The notes under the pieces: model-generated
What the model was told of the DNA's origin: nothing
The model's database searches: none
Seen by the model: only the letters and a program-made list of their open reading frames with translations
Made by a program: the position numbers and the translations under genes
In this document: positions 31,990 through 43,600 of the stretch, piece by piece
Position numbering within the stretch: position 1 is the first letter of the stretch
Layout of the letters: each line of letters begins with the position of its first letter
Origin: Semisulcospira habei
Taxonomy: Eukaryota; Mollusca; Gastropoda; Semisulcospiridae
Reading direction: 5' to 3'
Assembly: GCA_036245525.1 (NCBI GenBank)
Contig: BTPG01000001.1
Coordinates: 223,533,418-223,597,417, forward strand
DNA: 64,000 nt

Positions 31990-33120
31990 GTAAGCATTTG
32001 TCACACATCTGTCAACCCCAATGACCCTTGACCTTTGCGATGAGTCGACTAAATTAGTATGCATAGGAAGGTCTTATCATCAGCTACCTTAGTGACAAAA
32101 TTGATTGAAAAATTTGCAAAAACGTTGATAATACCTACCATTTTATCAAAATTGGCATTCTACACACATTTGCCTGCCTCTTGTGACCCTTGACCTTTCC
32201 GAGGGCTCATCCAAATTAGTATGCATAGATAGTTCTTACCATCAGGTATCTCTGTACCAAATTTGAGTTTGAAGTTGCGAATAGTATTTGAGAAAAAACA
32301 TTTTTTGTCAAAATATGGTTATCTTGGACCTATTTCCTGAGCTCTTGTGACCCTTGACCTTTCCGAGGGCTCATCCAAATTAGTATGCATAGATAGGTCT
32401 TACCATCAGGTATCTCTGTAGCACGTTTGGGTTTGAAGTTGTCAATAGTATTTGAGAAAAAACATTTGTTGTCAAAATATGGTTGTCTTGGACCTATTTC
32501 CTGAGCTCTTGTGACCCTTGACCTTTCTGAGGGCTCATCCAAATTAGTATGCATAGATAGGTCTTACCATCAGGTATCTCTGTAGCACGTTTGGGTTTGA
32601 AGTTGTCAATAGTATTTGAGAAAAAAACATCTTTCGTCAAAATATGGCTATTTTTGACCTATTTCCTGAGCTCTTGTGACCCTTGACCTTTCCGAGAGCT
32701 CATCCAAATTAGTATGCAAAGATAGGTCTTACCATCAGGTATCTCTGTAGCAAGTTTGGGTTTGAATTGTGAATAGTATTTGAGAAAAAAACATCTTTTG
32801 TCAAAATATAGCTATTTTTCACCTATTTTCTGAGCTCTTGTGACCCTTGACCTTTCCAAAGGATCAACCAAATTAGTATGCATAAAAAGATCTTACCCTC
32901 AGGTATCTTTGTACAAAGTTTGGGTTTGAAGTTGAGAATAGTAATACTATTTGAGAAAAAATAAATTAGGTCAAAATATAGCTATTTTTGAACTATTTCC
33001 TTATCCCCTGTGACCTTGACCTTTGTGAGAGGTCACTCAAATTGGTATTGTTAGATAGGTCTTGCCATAAAGTATCCTTGGGCCAAGTTTGAAGACAGGC
33101 TTAAATAGTCTCCAAGAAAA
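31990..33120. repeat. ~165-bp satellite array, about seven units, each with a nuclear-receptor-like site
   Basis: TGACCCTTGACCT occurs at 32022, 32184, 32348, 32512, 32677 and 32841 (spacing 162-165 bp), with a shortened variant at 33011. Units share CAAATTAGTATGCATAGATA, GGTCTTACCATCAGGTATCT and GTTTGGGTTTGAAGTTG. A single divergent unit occurs near 39895-39965. The array fills the intron between the presumed non-coding first exon and the first coding exon of LRRC34. Confidence 0.9.
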
Positions 33121-33747
33121 TGCCAACATTAAAGTTTACCACGGACGAAGGACGACCACTGGCCCAAAACATACTCACTTTTGCTTTGCACGTGAGCCAA
33201 AAATTAAGGGCCCAAAGAAATTTAGTTTACACACTTGCTAGATTTTGAAATTTAAATCTCCAAATACGGGCAAGAGAAAAGAGAAAATGTGTTTCCACCT
33301 CAATCGACTTCACTTTTATTGGCCACTGCACTAGCAATTGGCAGCCTGCATTAGGCCATCCCTGTAAAAGTATCCTGTACATTTTTATTGGTTCTCTCCC
33401 AATGCGAAAAAGGCCATCGGAACACCGTTTGCCCATGCACTGCTGACTTCAATCCAAATAACCTTTTGTGCATTGTAAATCGGTTTGATGTACTACCGTG
33501 AACTGAACCTAACACACAAGCTCACCTGAAACATACACATTTGCTCACACACTGAACACAACACATTACAGTCACACATAAATTATGTTTCTAAAACAAT
33601 CGTTTTCAGATTCAGTCAGACGATTTGGCCCGCACGGGTGTGGCACGCACATGTATCAGGCCTTCAAGAATCATTTTATACTGATTTTCGCGATTCACGC
33701 ACCAGATATGCTGACACTACACTTGCACTGTGTTCGTTTTTACTATT

Positions 33748-33830
33748 TGTGTGCTGGTCTGTTATTTTGGACCTTACGGCCGGCTGGAAGCCGACCGTAA
33801 GGTCCAAAATCACTGACCAGCACACGTTTC
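33748..33830. repeat. Family D hairpin element
   Basis: Arms GTGTGCTGGTCTGTTATTTT / AAAATCACTGACCAGCACAC, then GGACCTTACGGCCGGCTGG mirrored by GAAGCCGACCGTAAGGTCC. Almost perfect. Confidence 0.9.
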
Positions 33831-34011
33831 TCTCTCTTTTCTATACGGTTGTTCACAACTTTCACTTCAACGGTAATGCCTAACAGTTTAAGGAAAACGT
33901 TCTTCAGTCGTAAAATTTCTCATAATTTCTAATAAGTATAACGCACAACACGTACTCATTCCTCACAGACACCTACTTCAATACAGAACATTATAGAGAA
34001 GTGTGGCTTAC

Positions 34012-34190
34012 CGGTGATACAAGAAGATGTAAGTCAGAAGCAGAGGGGTCTGTTTACTAGAGCCCTACACTTTTAACACCGACGGCCATTTGGCTTCCGG
34101 CGTTGCTATAGACACGGACATAGGAGTGACGTCCCTTGGTTAAAGCGAATGGGTTTCTGATCGCTCAGTGGTGACACTTTTTATAGCGGT
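34012..34190 (-). promoter_or_regulatory. Presumed LRRC34 promoter and non-coding first exon
   Basis: On the - strand a consensus donor (CACCG|GTAAGCC, exon end at 34012) could join to the 5' UTR acceptor at 31717. Upstream are GTTGCTATAGACAC (34102-34115), one mismatch from an RFX X-box, a CRE-type TGACGTC (34127-34133) and TATAAAAA on the - strand (34178-34185). The transcription start is not known; the motifs could lie in or just upstream of the exon. Inference from motifs only. Confidence 0.4.
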
Positions 34191-35003
34191 TTCTAGCCCA
34201 GAAAAAAGTTCGAGATAATAAATAAATAACCACTAACTTAATTAATTGAAAGGTGGCGGTGAACAAATACATAAGAAAGAATGGAAAAAAGAGTTAGTCA
34301 ATCTCTCATGCTCTTGGATCATACACATGCATGCTCACCACAAAACATAATATGCAACTCTGTGTGTAAAGAAAACATCAATTTATTTCACTTTATGCAA
34401 TTTGCCAAATACATTTTGTCCGCTCAAATCAAAATGTCGTGTAAGCCCCCCCCCCCCCTCCCCCCAAATAAAATTTAAAAAAAAAAAAGTCCTTCCCTGA
34501 AACGTATGACTTTGGTTTTGTATTTCTGATTCTTTTCCAAGGTATTCCTTTATAAATTCCATGTGTGGCTGTACACATGTTGCACCAGACCATACCATAT
34601 ACTTGTATATTGTTCTATCACCAAACTCTTGTAACATTATGTTTCAGTTATTTTGAAATGTGGAATAAATGTTTTCAAGCACTTGCTTTTCTACAAAAGC
34701 AAATAAAACAGTTCACTTTTCACTTAAAAACTACAAACAAATCTGCACATAGAATCTTTGTGATATATGCTGAGCACTACAAAAAGTCACACAAACACAA
34801 AGCAATAAAAATAAATCTAGCAACAAAGCGACCAATGGTAATTCTAACTGCATACTCTCACACTTTACATTTCCAGGGACCAAGTTTGATAAACGCAAAA
34901 AAAAGTCCAAATGAAAGAACCAGTATGCATTACCAGTGCTGTGTCTGATGACACATAAAAATGTTTCAAACCAGATCCTTTGTCAAGTAAAGGAAACAAC
35001 AAA
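34191..35003. other. Gene-free intergenic stretch
   Basis: Unique AT-rich sequence with a C-rich tract (34446-34465) and an A tract (34478-34488). No gene is supported. Confidence 0.6.
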
Positions 35004-35130
35004 TTAACCCTTTTATTGCCAAAGCACAACAAACACCCACCCAAATGCAAGAGACATAGATCCTCATGAGCCCCTGCAGTCGCAGGGGCTCATGAAGATC
35101 TATGCCTCATGCTGGCGTCACATTTACCTG
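35004..35130. repeat. Family B hairpin element
   Basis: TTAA at 35004. Near-perfect arms AGACATAGATCCTCATGAGC / GCTCATGAAGATCTATGCCT around CCCTGCAGTCGCAGGG. Confidence 0.85.
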
Positions 35131-35521
35131 TGTGTAAAGGCCTGGAACCATAATAACCCAATGCTGTATCGCACTGCTTTATCATGGATCCAAGCCTCAA
35201 AGCAGACCATTTAGTACTTTGCAGAGCAGGATAAAATGATTTTTGACTCAAATCGTTTTGTCGACGACGGTTCCATGATCTAAAATGCTATTTTGAAGTC
35301 AACTAGGATTTTCTTCTCTCTCGTTTGGTTTGTGATTTGCACAAATACCAGTAAAAGCACCTCCATCAACTGTGATTATAGTTGTTTATCATAGATAGGA
35401 AGTAAATAATGATCAAGATTATTATCAGAAAAATATGAAATGACAAAAACATGTTAAGCTTTCTGGCAGCAGCATTCTATATTTCATGGACATCAATTAT
35501 AAATAAACAGTCAAATGGACA

Positions 35522-35630
35522 GTTAAAAAGTAAAGCAGGTAATAGCACTGTCAGGGGAGAGAAGTGTGCATGATCGATGCACACTTTTCTCCCCTGACAG
35601 TGCTATTACCTACCTCACTTTGTAACCTTC
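35522..35630. repeat. Long near-perfect palindrome (GGTAATAGCACTGTCAGGGG)
   Basis: Arms GGTAATAGCACTGTCAGGGG, then AGAGAAGTGTGCAT, mirrored by ATGCACACTTTTCT, then CCCCTGACAGTGCTATTACC; centre GATC. Outer arms GTTAAAAAGTAAAG / CACTTTGTAAC are decayed. Only one copy is seen here. Confidence 0.9.
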
Positions 35631-35733
35631 CTAAAATATTAGCACTGGCAGTCTCCCCTTTTCTTTTCAGACAAATGGACACATAAAAACATTTATCAAA
35701 GAGAACAGCGTACTTGCCCTAAGGATAGAAAAA

Positions 35734-35826
35734 TTAACGCTTTGACTATCGGTAGTGCTTTTAGTCACGATGATTCCGGCAAGAATCAACATGACAGAAA
35801 GTGCTACCAACAACCAAAGGGTCAAT
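35734..35826. repeat. Family C hairpin element, decayed centre
   Basis: TTAA at 35734. TTTGACTATCGGTAGTGCTT / AAGTGCTACCAACAACCAAAGG are the arms; centre GATTCCGGCAAGAATC. Confidence 0.75.
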
Positions 35827-35827
35827 A

Positions 35828-35930
35828 TACTCACGAGCAGAAGAAATGGGACATTTTTGGAACCATCACGGGCCCATATTGTTCCATTTCCAAAAATGCC
35901 CAATTTCTTCTGCTCATCAGTATAGTGAGA
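35828..35930. repeat. Long palindrome (GAGCAGAAGAAATGGGACAT)
   Basis: Arms GAGCAGAAGAAATGGGACAT, TTTTGGAA / TTCCAAAAA, TGCCCAATTTCTTCTGCTC around CCATCACGGGCCCATATTG. It directly abuts the family C copy to its left. Confidence 0.85.
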
Positions 35931-36461
35931 ATACAGAAATATTGTATAAATAATGCTTATAAAGCAAACAAAACACAACCAAATCAGATTTCTTGCGTTT
36001 AGTGCAATCATAATGGCAGTATTAACACCTCAACTGCTACCAACAATACTACTCAACAGAAAAGATGCGTCACTACATGTCTTTTTCACTGAACAGTGGT
36101 GTCAGCAACAGTGAAGGGGTCAGGCAATCCATTAACTTCCAGAAGTGATTCCATTCTTTAGAGTGGAAGTCATTCAGTTATGGCAGTTCTGGAGTTACAT
36201 TAAAATAATCCATGATCAATTCATTCCTTTGCTTTACAACACAAACCTGAAAGTTTAACTTCAGAACCATAGTTCCAAGCTGTGTTCTGTACAAAACTAA
36301 CCCCTTCACTAGACAAACACAGCACAAACTTGTTAAACTCAAGACCCTTATTCAAGAGTTTAAACTCAGACCCATATTCAAGAGTGTTAAACTCAGACCC
36401 TTACTCAAGAGCCTCATCGTCTGCTGGGGATCACAAGCATCAGTGCCAAGTACGGGCCTCA

Positions 36462-36672
36462 TTAACTCCTTAAGCCCCGAGGACGAAATAATATATTTTT
36501 GCAGATATCCTCTGAGGTATATAACAGTTCTGGAGACAGATCGACCATGATATGTCAAGGTTGGTGTCAGAATAGCTTGGCGCCTGTAGGCGCCAAGCTA
36601 TTCCGACACCAACCTTGAAAGATCATGGTCGATCCAGATCCTGTCGTAGTCTTTCAGGGCGTTATGGGTTAA
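36462..36672. repeat. Family A hairpin element (AAGGTTGGTGTC subfamily), TTAA ends
   Basis: TTAA at 36462 and 36669. Arms ATGTCAAGGTTGGTGTCAGA / TCCGACACCAACCTTGAAAG around GGCGCCTGTAGGCGCC. Confidence 0.9.
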
Positions 36673-36785
36673 TTGGTGTGCCTCAGTCTGATGGTTTCAG
36701 TCAAGATTAGACACTGACTTTACTACCATACATGTAACAGCTGCATTAACAAAAAAAGGTATAAAAATAAATATTTTGAACGCCT

Positions 36786-36811
36786 CCCCCCCCCCCCCCC
36801 CCCCCCCCCCA
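36786..36811. repeat. Poly-C tract
   Basis: A near-pure C run of about 26 nt, in AT-rich surroundings. Confidence 0.95.
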
Positions 36812-37224
36812 TCTCTACCTGCACAAAGCCCTCCCAGCTAATCCATTCCGACTGAAGATAAGAAAAGAAAAAATTTATTGCAATTTAAAACAAGCAATAC
36901 AAAAATAAACGCACAGAATACACACGTTGATCTTGCTAACAGCAGCAGCTAAGTTATTTAAATACGTATATACAAACAAATGGAGAAAAAAAAAACCACT
37001 ATGGTATTTAAATTGTAGGTTAAGGTATAAAATGAGCTATCGCAAGAACATTAAAATCAATGGAACACAGAGTCCGCAAAAACCCAAGATTTATTTCATT
37101 CAGATCATTGTGCTTAAACAATTTTCTTTGTTAAAAGCTGAAATGCATCATCATCATGCATTCCTTTCAAATTCATTGCATTACTTCAATGAAAATGTTC
37201 ATCTTTGCTGCATCTTGATTTCAT

Positions 37225-37318
37225 TCTACTTTAAACTCACTCTGGTTGTCTCCCACGATTCGCTACCTCTGATAGCAGAAGAGAATCAAGGGAGACAACC
37301 AGTGTGCTTGAAACTATG
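37225..37318. repeat. Palindrome (CTCACTCTGGTTGTCTCCC)
   Basis: Arms CACTCTGGTTGTCTCCC and GGGAGACAACCAGTGTG surround a loop near CTACCTCTGATAGCAG. It lies immediately left of a family A copy. Confidence 0.75.
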
Positions 37319-37511
37319 TTCTACAGCAGGAGATGGAGCGACCATAATAATTCAAGGGTAGTGCCAGATTTGCTTGGCGCCTGTTGGCGCCAAGTTAATC
37401 TGGCACTGCCCATGAATTATCATGGTCGATCCATCTCCTGCAACTCGTGCACAGTCATTAGATGACGCCTCCAAACTTTGGGAAATACGGCCATCGGGCT
37501 GAATGAGTTAA
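37319..37511. repeat. Family A hairpin element, left end truncated
   Basis: Starts directly in the outer arm (ACAGCAGGAGATGGAGCGAC) and ends with TTAA at 37508. Centre GGCGCCTGTTGGCGCC. Confidence 0.85.
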
Positions 37512-37894
37512 ATGAGTAGGAGTATGTATCTGCACAGATATGGGATCAGCTGTGGTTTACACATTTTCAACGAGACAGAATATGTACACGCGGTCTACCC
37601 ATTTCAACATTCATAAAGAACCGTGTCAAAAACAGACAGAAAGATACCACACACTACGATTCCAAAATGCAAAGTGACATTCATTTCATTCACAGAATCT
37701 ATGGCGCTGTCAATGTGAGCTTGTCAATCTATAATAAACACTGAAGTAATTTCATACATCACAACGTGGAAAGCTAGTACGGCAGGACCTGTTCTGACCA
37801 ACCACCTTTTCTGGCAAGAAAAAAGATGCTCTTAAAAGACACAATTCATGCTCTCTCAAGAGAAGTCTTGAAGGGCAAAAGGTGTCAGCTGTCA

Positions 37895-38133
37895 TTAACC
37901 CCTTCCCTGCCACTGTACCTACACTGAACGCGCGCTGTACGTACATTTTTGTTTCCGAAAGTTTGGTTCCTTTAACGACCAAAAGCCAACACCGTCCAAG
38001 AAACATGGATACACACTGGTCTCGGCAAGAGGCATAGATCCTCATGAGCCTCCGCAGTTGCGGGGGCTCATGAGGATCTATGTCTCTTGCAGTTGGGTCG
38101 TCTTTACTTTTTTCTTGTCAGTGAAGGGGTAAA
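37895..38133. repeat. Family B hairpin element
   Basis: TTAA at 37895. Near-perfect arms AAGAGGCATAGATCCTCATG / CATGAGGATCTATGTCTCTT around AGCCTCCGCAGTTGCGGGGGCT; end GTGAAGGGGTAA. Confidence 0.9.
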
Positions 38134-38621
38134 AGACCATCATTTAGGTGGCTACAGCTGCCTCCAAGATGGTCTCTGATGGCAGGTGATCTCTCATAAT
38201 GGTAGCCACAGGTTCTGCTGCAGTTTTACAATGCACACAATTCTGTCTGCACACATTTGTGAATCACAGCTCTATTTACAAAAGGGTACACATACATAAA
38301 TCGTTTCACACTGAAACATTCGGATGCGAAGCCTCATGCAGACATACGAACACACACACTCGCACGCTGAAAAATGATAGCCTCTGAGGCTTACTTTTCT
38401 TTATCTGTATTCTTAGCTCTGCGACAGCATGCACAAACACAACACTTGTTTCAAATCATGACACGTTTGCTTCCAACTAAATCATAGCTGCAGCAATGTT
38501 CATCCTAAGAAATCACGTGTCATACGCACGAAAGACTGAAAATGTTGGCCTAGTCAAAGTCGGAGGTTCTAGTCTAACTTCTAACTTAGGCTAGATCAAC
38601 TTTTCTGTCCACATACATGCA

Positions 38622-38713
38622 TTAACACCTTGGCTGTCGGTAGCACTTTTTGTCAAAGCGATTTCTGTAGGAATCACCTTGACAAAGACCTCTATTGACA
38701 GTCAAAGGGTTAG
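38622..38713. repeat. Family C hairpin element
   Basis: TTAA at 38622. GGCTGTCGGTAGCACTTTTT ... GATTTCTGTAGGAATC ... ATTGACAGTCAAAGGGTTA. Confidence 0.8.
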
Positions 38714-38758
38714 ACCACAGATGTCTTCGTGTTCTTTCATCTTTTTCATCAACCTACA

Positions 38759-38764
38759 TTTATT
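38759..38764 (-). promoter_or_regulatory. Candidate polyadenylation signal for mitofusin
   Basis: AATAAA on the - strand, 266 nt past the mitofusin stop codon. Position only. Confidence 0.4.
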
Positions 38765-39029
38765 GAATTCAATATATTCAGTATTGTCTGTTAACTATTT
38801 TCGAGTTCTTTCTCATAACCCAGCAAACGAATCATTTTCCGTGATCAAACTGATATCTTCATTATTATGCCAAGATATCTGTACACTAACCACTTTACTG
38901 TACAGTAGCATGGTATCTGCATCATCACTGTACAATATATCACCTCAGCAAATGAATTATACTCAGAGATCAGACCGACACCATGACTGTGTAAAGAAAT
39001 CTGCCTGGTATCATGATATTCCTGCAGCA

Positions 39030-40550
39030 CTAGGAGTCCTTCTGTTCCAGGTACTGGGTGCAGAAGCTGTTGAGCTCGCTGTCCAGGAAATCAGCCTTGT
39101 TTCTGAAAAAAAAAATAAAAGGTAGGCACTGTTCTTTGGCTGTCAGTAGCAGTTTTAGTCGCAATGATTCCTGCAGGAATCATTGTGACAAAAACCAAAA
39201 CTGACAGCCAAAGGGTTAATTCTACTAACTGGCTCAAAGCCCAACAAACTGAACCCAACGTGTTTGTTCACATGACAAAAATACATTCACTCACATCCTA
39301 TAGACAAACACATCATAATCGTATGCTGTGAAGAGTGAGCACAGCAATTAACTCATTCTGCTCCAGGCCCGAAATACGCAAATTCTGAAGTTGCCTCCTG
39401 AAGACTGTATTACACTTCTGGAAACAGATCGATAGTTCAAGGGTTGTGCCAGAATAGCCTGGCGCCTATGCCCAAGCTATTCTGGCACAACCCTTGAACC
39501 ATCATGCTCGATCCATGTCTTGCCGTGGCATGTCGAAGTTGAATGAGTTAACGTTCCAGAAATTTTGTCTGCTTGCATCTGAAATTCATAAAGTGGCCGG
39601 CAGAGTGGGAGCAACCGGTCTGGTAAATTAATGGTATCACATGCGGAGAAAATCTGATGCCAGCACACAGAAGAAAGGTCTTCGAGAGGCAGCCTGACAA
39701 ATGTTACCTGAGAGACTTGGCGGAGGACGCAACCTCCAGTAGCCGCTGCAGGTCACCCTCTAGTTGTTTTAGTTCCTCTTCCAGCTGCTGTTTGGTGAGG
39801 TCTGCATGATGACATAGACGGGCAAATGTTGATGACAACTCTCTGAAAAACAGTAACATTTTCATTTAGAAAATTTTTCATCGACATTTTTTTGTCCCTC
39901 TGACCTTTCCGAGGGGCTGCCAAATTAGCATGACTAGGAAAATCTCATTAACAGTTATCTCTGTACTATACCAACAAGCAAAAGAAATGCAACATTATTT
40001 GAGTCATCAGAAACACAAGAAGATGGGATGAACCATAACCCACAAAGTCCCTTCTATATGAGAGCTGTCTTCGCTGTCTCTACCTTTTGTCTTTGACTTG
40101 ATTCTGATGTTCAAATATCTCCTTTTGAAAAAGCCTCGCAGATGTGCGAATGCCTCATAGTGAACTCCATAAGGGGTGCACGCAGTGCATACGCATCATT
40201 GGTTTGTCAAACGTCATTTGTCATGACTTTTTTTTTTGTTTTTACGTAATTTTATATTTAACGTGATATTATTTTCGCTTTCGCTTCAAGACTTGCAAAA
40301 ATGATGACAAAACTAGAATTTCACGGTACAATTTCAGTTTTGCTATAATTTGTGTGAAATCAAGTTGACTTTACTAGCTACTTGCTATACTAAGTACACC
40401 TGCATGCTCTTGTGAAAGCGCGTCGATGTGTGTGTATGCGTGTGCGTGCGTGCATGCGTGCGCTCCAAACATCCTCAAAAGGCATGTAGATGTTCATGCG
40501 CCATCCGGGTACATGAGGATCTATGCCTCCTGGAGATGCGCACATGTGCT

Positions 40551-40639
<89 letters not shown>

Positions 40640-43600
40640 ATTTTGCTGAAGAAGTTGAAACGGTACAAAGCAGGCTAACGGACTCATCCAATGTCTTTTT
40701 CCAAACAAGCTATATCGGGTCACCTGCATGCTCTTCTGAAAAGCGCGACAATGTGTGTGTGTGTGTGTGCGTGTTAGTGCGTGCATGCTCCAAACATCTC
40801 CAAGAGACATAGATCCTCATGCGCTATCTGGGCACATGAGGATCTATCCCTCCTTGAGATGCGCGCATGTCTGTGTGAGAGAGACAGACTTTGGTGTGCG
40901 CTAGAGAGAATTACGTCATATTTAGAGTATTATGTCAATGTCTGTGTGGTGACGGAGTTGCATCTTTTACGTCACTGCCACTGTCTGACTTTCTCTAAAA
41001 GTCAATTTTTTTTTTTACTGTTTTAATTCTTTTCTGAAAAGAATTAATTTTTACTAAAGAAGTTGAAAGGATGCAAAGCTGGCTAATTAACTCATCCAAT
41101 GTCTTTATCCAAACTAGCTATATCGAACATTTCAAGTAAATATAATAAAAATTACGGACTCTAATCTGGGTCAACCGACTTCCTATAAACGGTTGTTTAT
41201 GTCTTAAATGAGAAATTCAATTACAATATGCTCGGAGGCTCTCCCTTTAAGAAAGTATTTCGCCAAGTTTCAAACTTGTGTGTCCAGAAATATCAGAGAT
41301 TCTCTTGTTTACATACATACGTACACACATACATACGCACATATGGCGCTTCGTGCCAAATGTACATTCAGCAGCGAGGTTAGCGTAACTAGACATGATG
41401 TAATTTTTATCTTGTTACTTCAATTGTGAGAGGTGTAGGCCTGCCCACCTTTGACATCATGGACATGCTATTAAATTCGCCCCAGCACGACCCATCTTAA
41501 AAGTCTCTTCTATAAATAGAAGGGACTTAAAAATGGTTCTGATGACTCGAATTATGTCGCATTTCTTTTGCTTGTCAGTATATATTACAGACCATAGATG
41601 AATTACAGCACACAGACTCTTCACATTTACTATCACATGAGCTAAAATCATTTTGTTTTCATGACTTGCCCTTAGTTGAGTGAACTAAACTGACAGTTCA
41701 CCTGTCAATCACCTGTCTCACCCAAAAAACTGAAACGTGGCATGCACCAGCATGACTTGACCCTTATGTACATGCAGCCATTGGTAATGTTAACAGTACA
41801 AGTGTCCACAAGCACAAGGGTGTTGAAGAAAAACCAACAACTTACTGTTGCACTTGGTGACTACAGTTAGAGGACGTCAAATCCACGATGAGTCTAAGTT
41901 TGCTGCTGGCGTATTCCACGTACTGCTGCTTAAAGCTTCGCTCCTTTGCCCGCGTGGTCCATGTGAGTCGCTCATACAGATATAGCAGCCCATACAGAGC
42001 TCCTGTGACTGCAATCACTCTCCAGCCTGCTGCTTTGGCCAGCTGTAATGACAGAACAGCGCACATGCTCAACGCTCCAAAGCAAAAAAAACCTGCAATG
42101 CACCAACTCAGCCCTGACATGCGACGAGATATGACTTAACTATGATAGTTCTCGCACCATCCTTGGAATACCACAGTCAATCTGTTGCCTAAATTTCTGC
42201 AGTTGATTCACAAAATTGGGATAATTTTTCAACTGATTTAATTCAAGCCATTGTGTATGCTACATATTTCGCCATGTATCACTTTTTATTTTTATTTTAC
42301 TTTTATCAATAGTGAAAGAACGTGTACAATTATAAAAATACAGAAATTTCTTTACGAGACACCAATGTTTATTCATGATTTAACCCCTTCACTACTGAGG
42401 AAATGAGAACATGATCCAACTGCTTGTGACATAGATTTTCATGAGTCTCCACAGTTGCGGGGGCTCTTGAGGATCTATGCTTCCTGCTGACATGACTTTG
42501 TATCCAAGTTAACAACCAACTTTCTCTCTCTCACCAGTCCGGCTACAGCCACAGCCCCCAAGGTGGTGCGCGAGGTGAAAGAGGCGAAAGTTGTCAGCAA
42601 AGTGGTCAGAATCTCGTTGTCGTGGAGACCCTGCACCGAGGCAGCTGCCATAGCACTGCTGCCAGACATTGGCTGTCCAAGCTGAAAATGAAAATATCAT
42701 GGGTGAAACAGCCAAATTTTTGAAAAACTGAAAGGGGGTCCAGGGGCGTGGCCCCTGGTGGGGTGCAGGGGCAACGCCCTGCGGCGCTGAAGAAAATGTC
42801 ACCTTGCCACATTTAACTGTCTTCAACATCATAACTATTGTCAACGTTTTGCCTGCTACGCCACTGTCATCAGTATCGCAACACAGAAAAAAGCTTTTTT
42901 TTTTTTTTTTTTCCTCAAAACGGAAGTTCCGTCTACAGCTTTTTTTCAAAAACGGATTCCGTTCTAAAACGGAAAAAGTTTCACCCATGAAATATGTTCT
43001 AAAAATTTACAAGCATGCAGAATATAGTTGACTGTTGAAAACATTAACAGTTCATAGTTAGCTGCACTGTTTGAGATGTGCAGTGTCTGTTGTGTTGAGT
43101 GACATGATGCTTAGGTTCCACAGAGCTGTATCGAAAGAGCACAATATTTGATACAAAATAAATCACACAGAGCATTTCATTTTCATCAAACATCTTGTTT
43201 TTTGCAGTTGATCTTTCTTTCATTTCATTGCAAATATTTACATTTTCTAATTTGTGGTTCAGAAGCCAGACTTGCAAAGAAATCACTGTACTATTTTTGT
43301 ACGAACACTTTTAATGCTTTTTAATCTATTATTTTGACCCGTGCAAATTCCATAAATTGCATACCAGGTGTTAAATAAAATATTTGTTCCAAATGCTTCA
43401 TACAAAAACATGTAAGTACATGTACATATAATGACCAGAACTGTACACACCTTAAAATTGAGAACAACCAAACTACTCAGTCCCAAAATCTGACCACAAG
43501 AAACTACAATGTATAACATGAAGAAACTAAAGCTCAAATTTTGTGTAAAAATAAGCAAAAATCATAAGGGTAAAATGATCTGTAGTTGGTTGTGCACTAC

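Noticed and set aside
41842..42139. The + strand 83-codon frame opposite the mitofusin anchor exon
   Set aside because: Antisense shadow of a clearly conserved exon.
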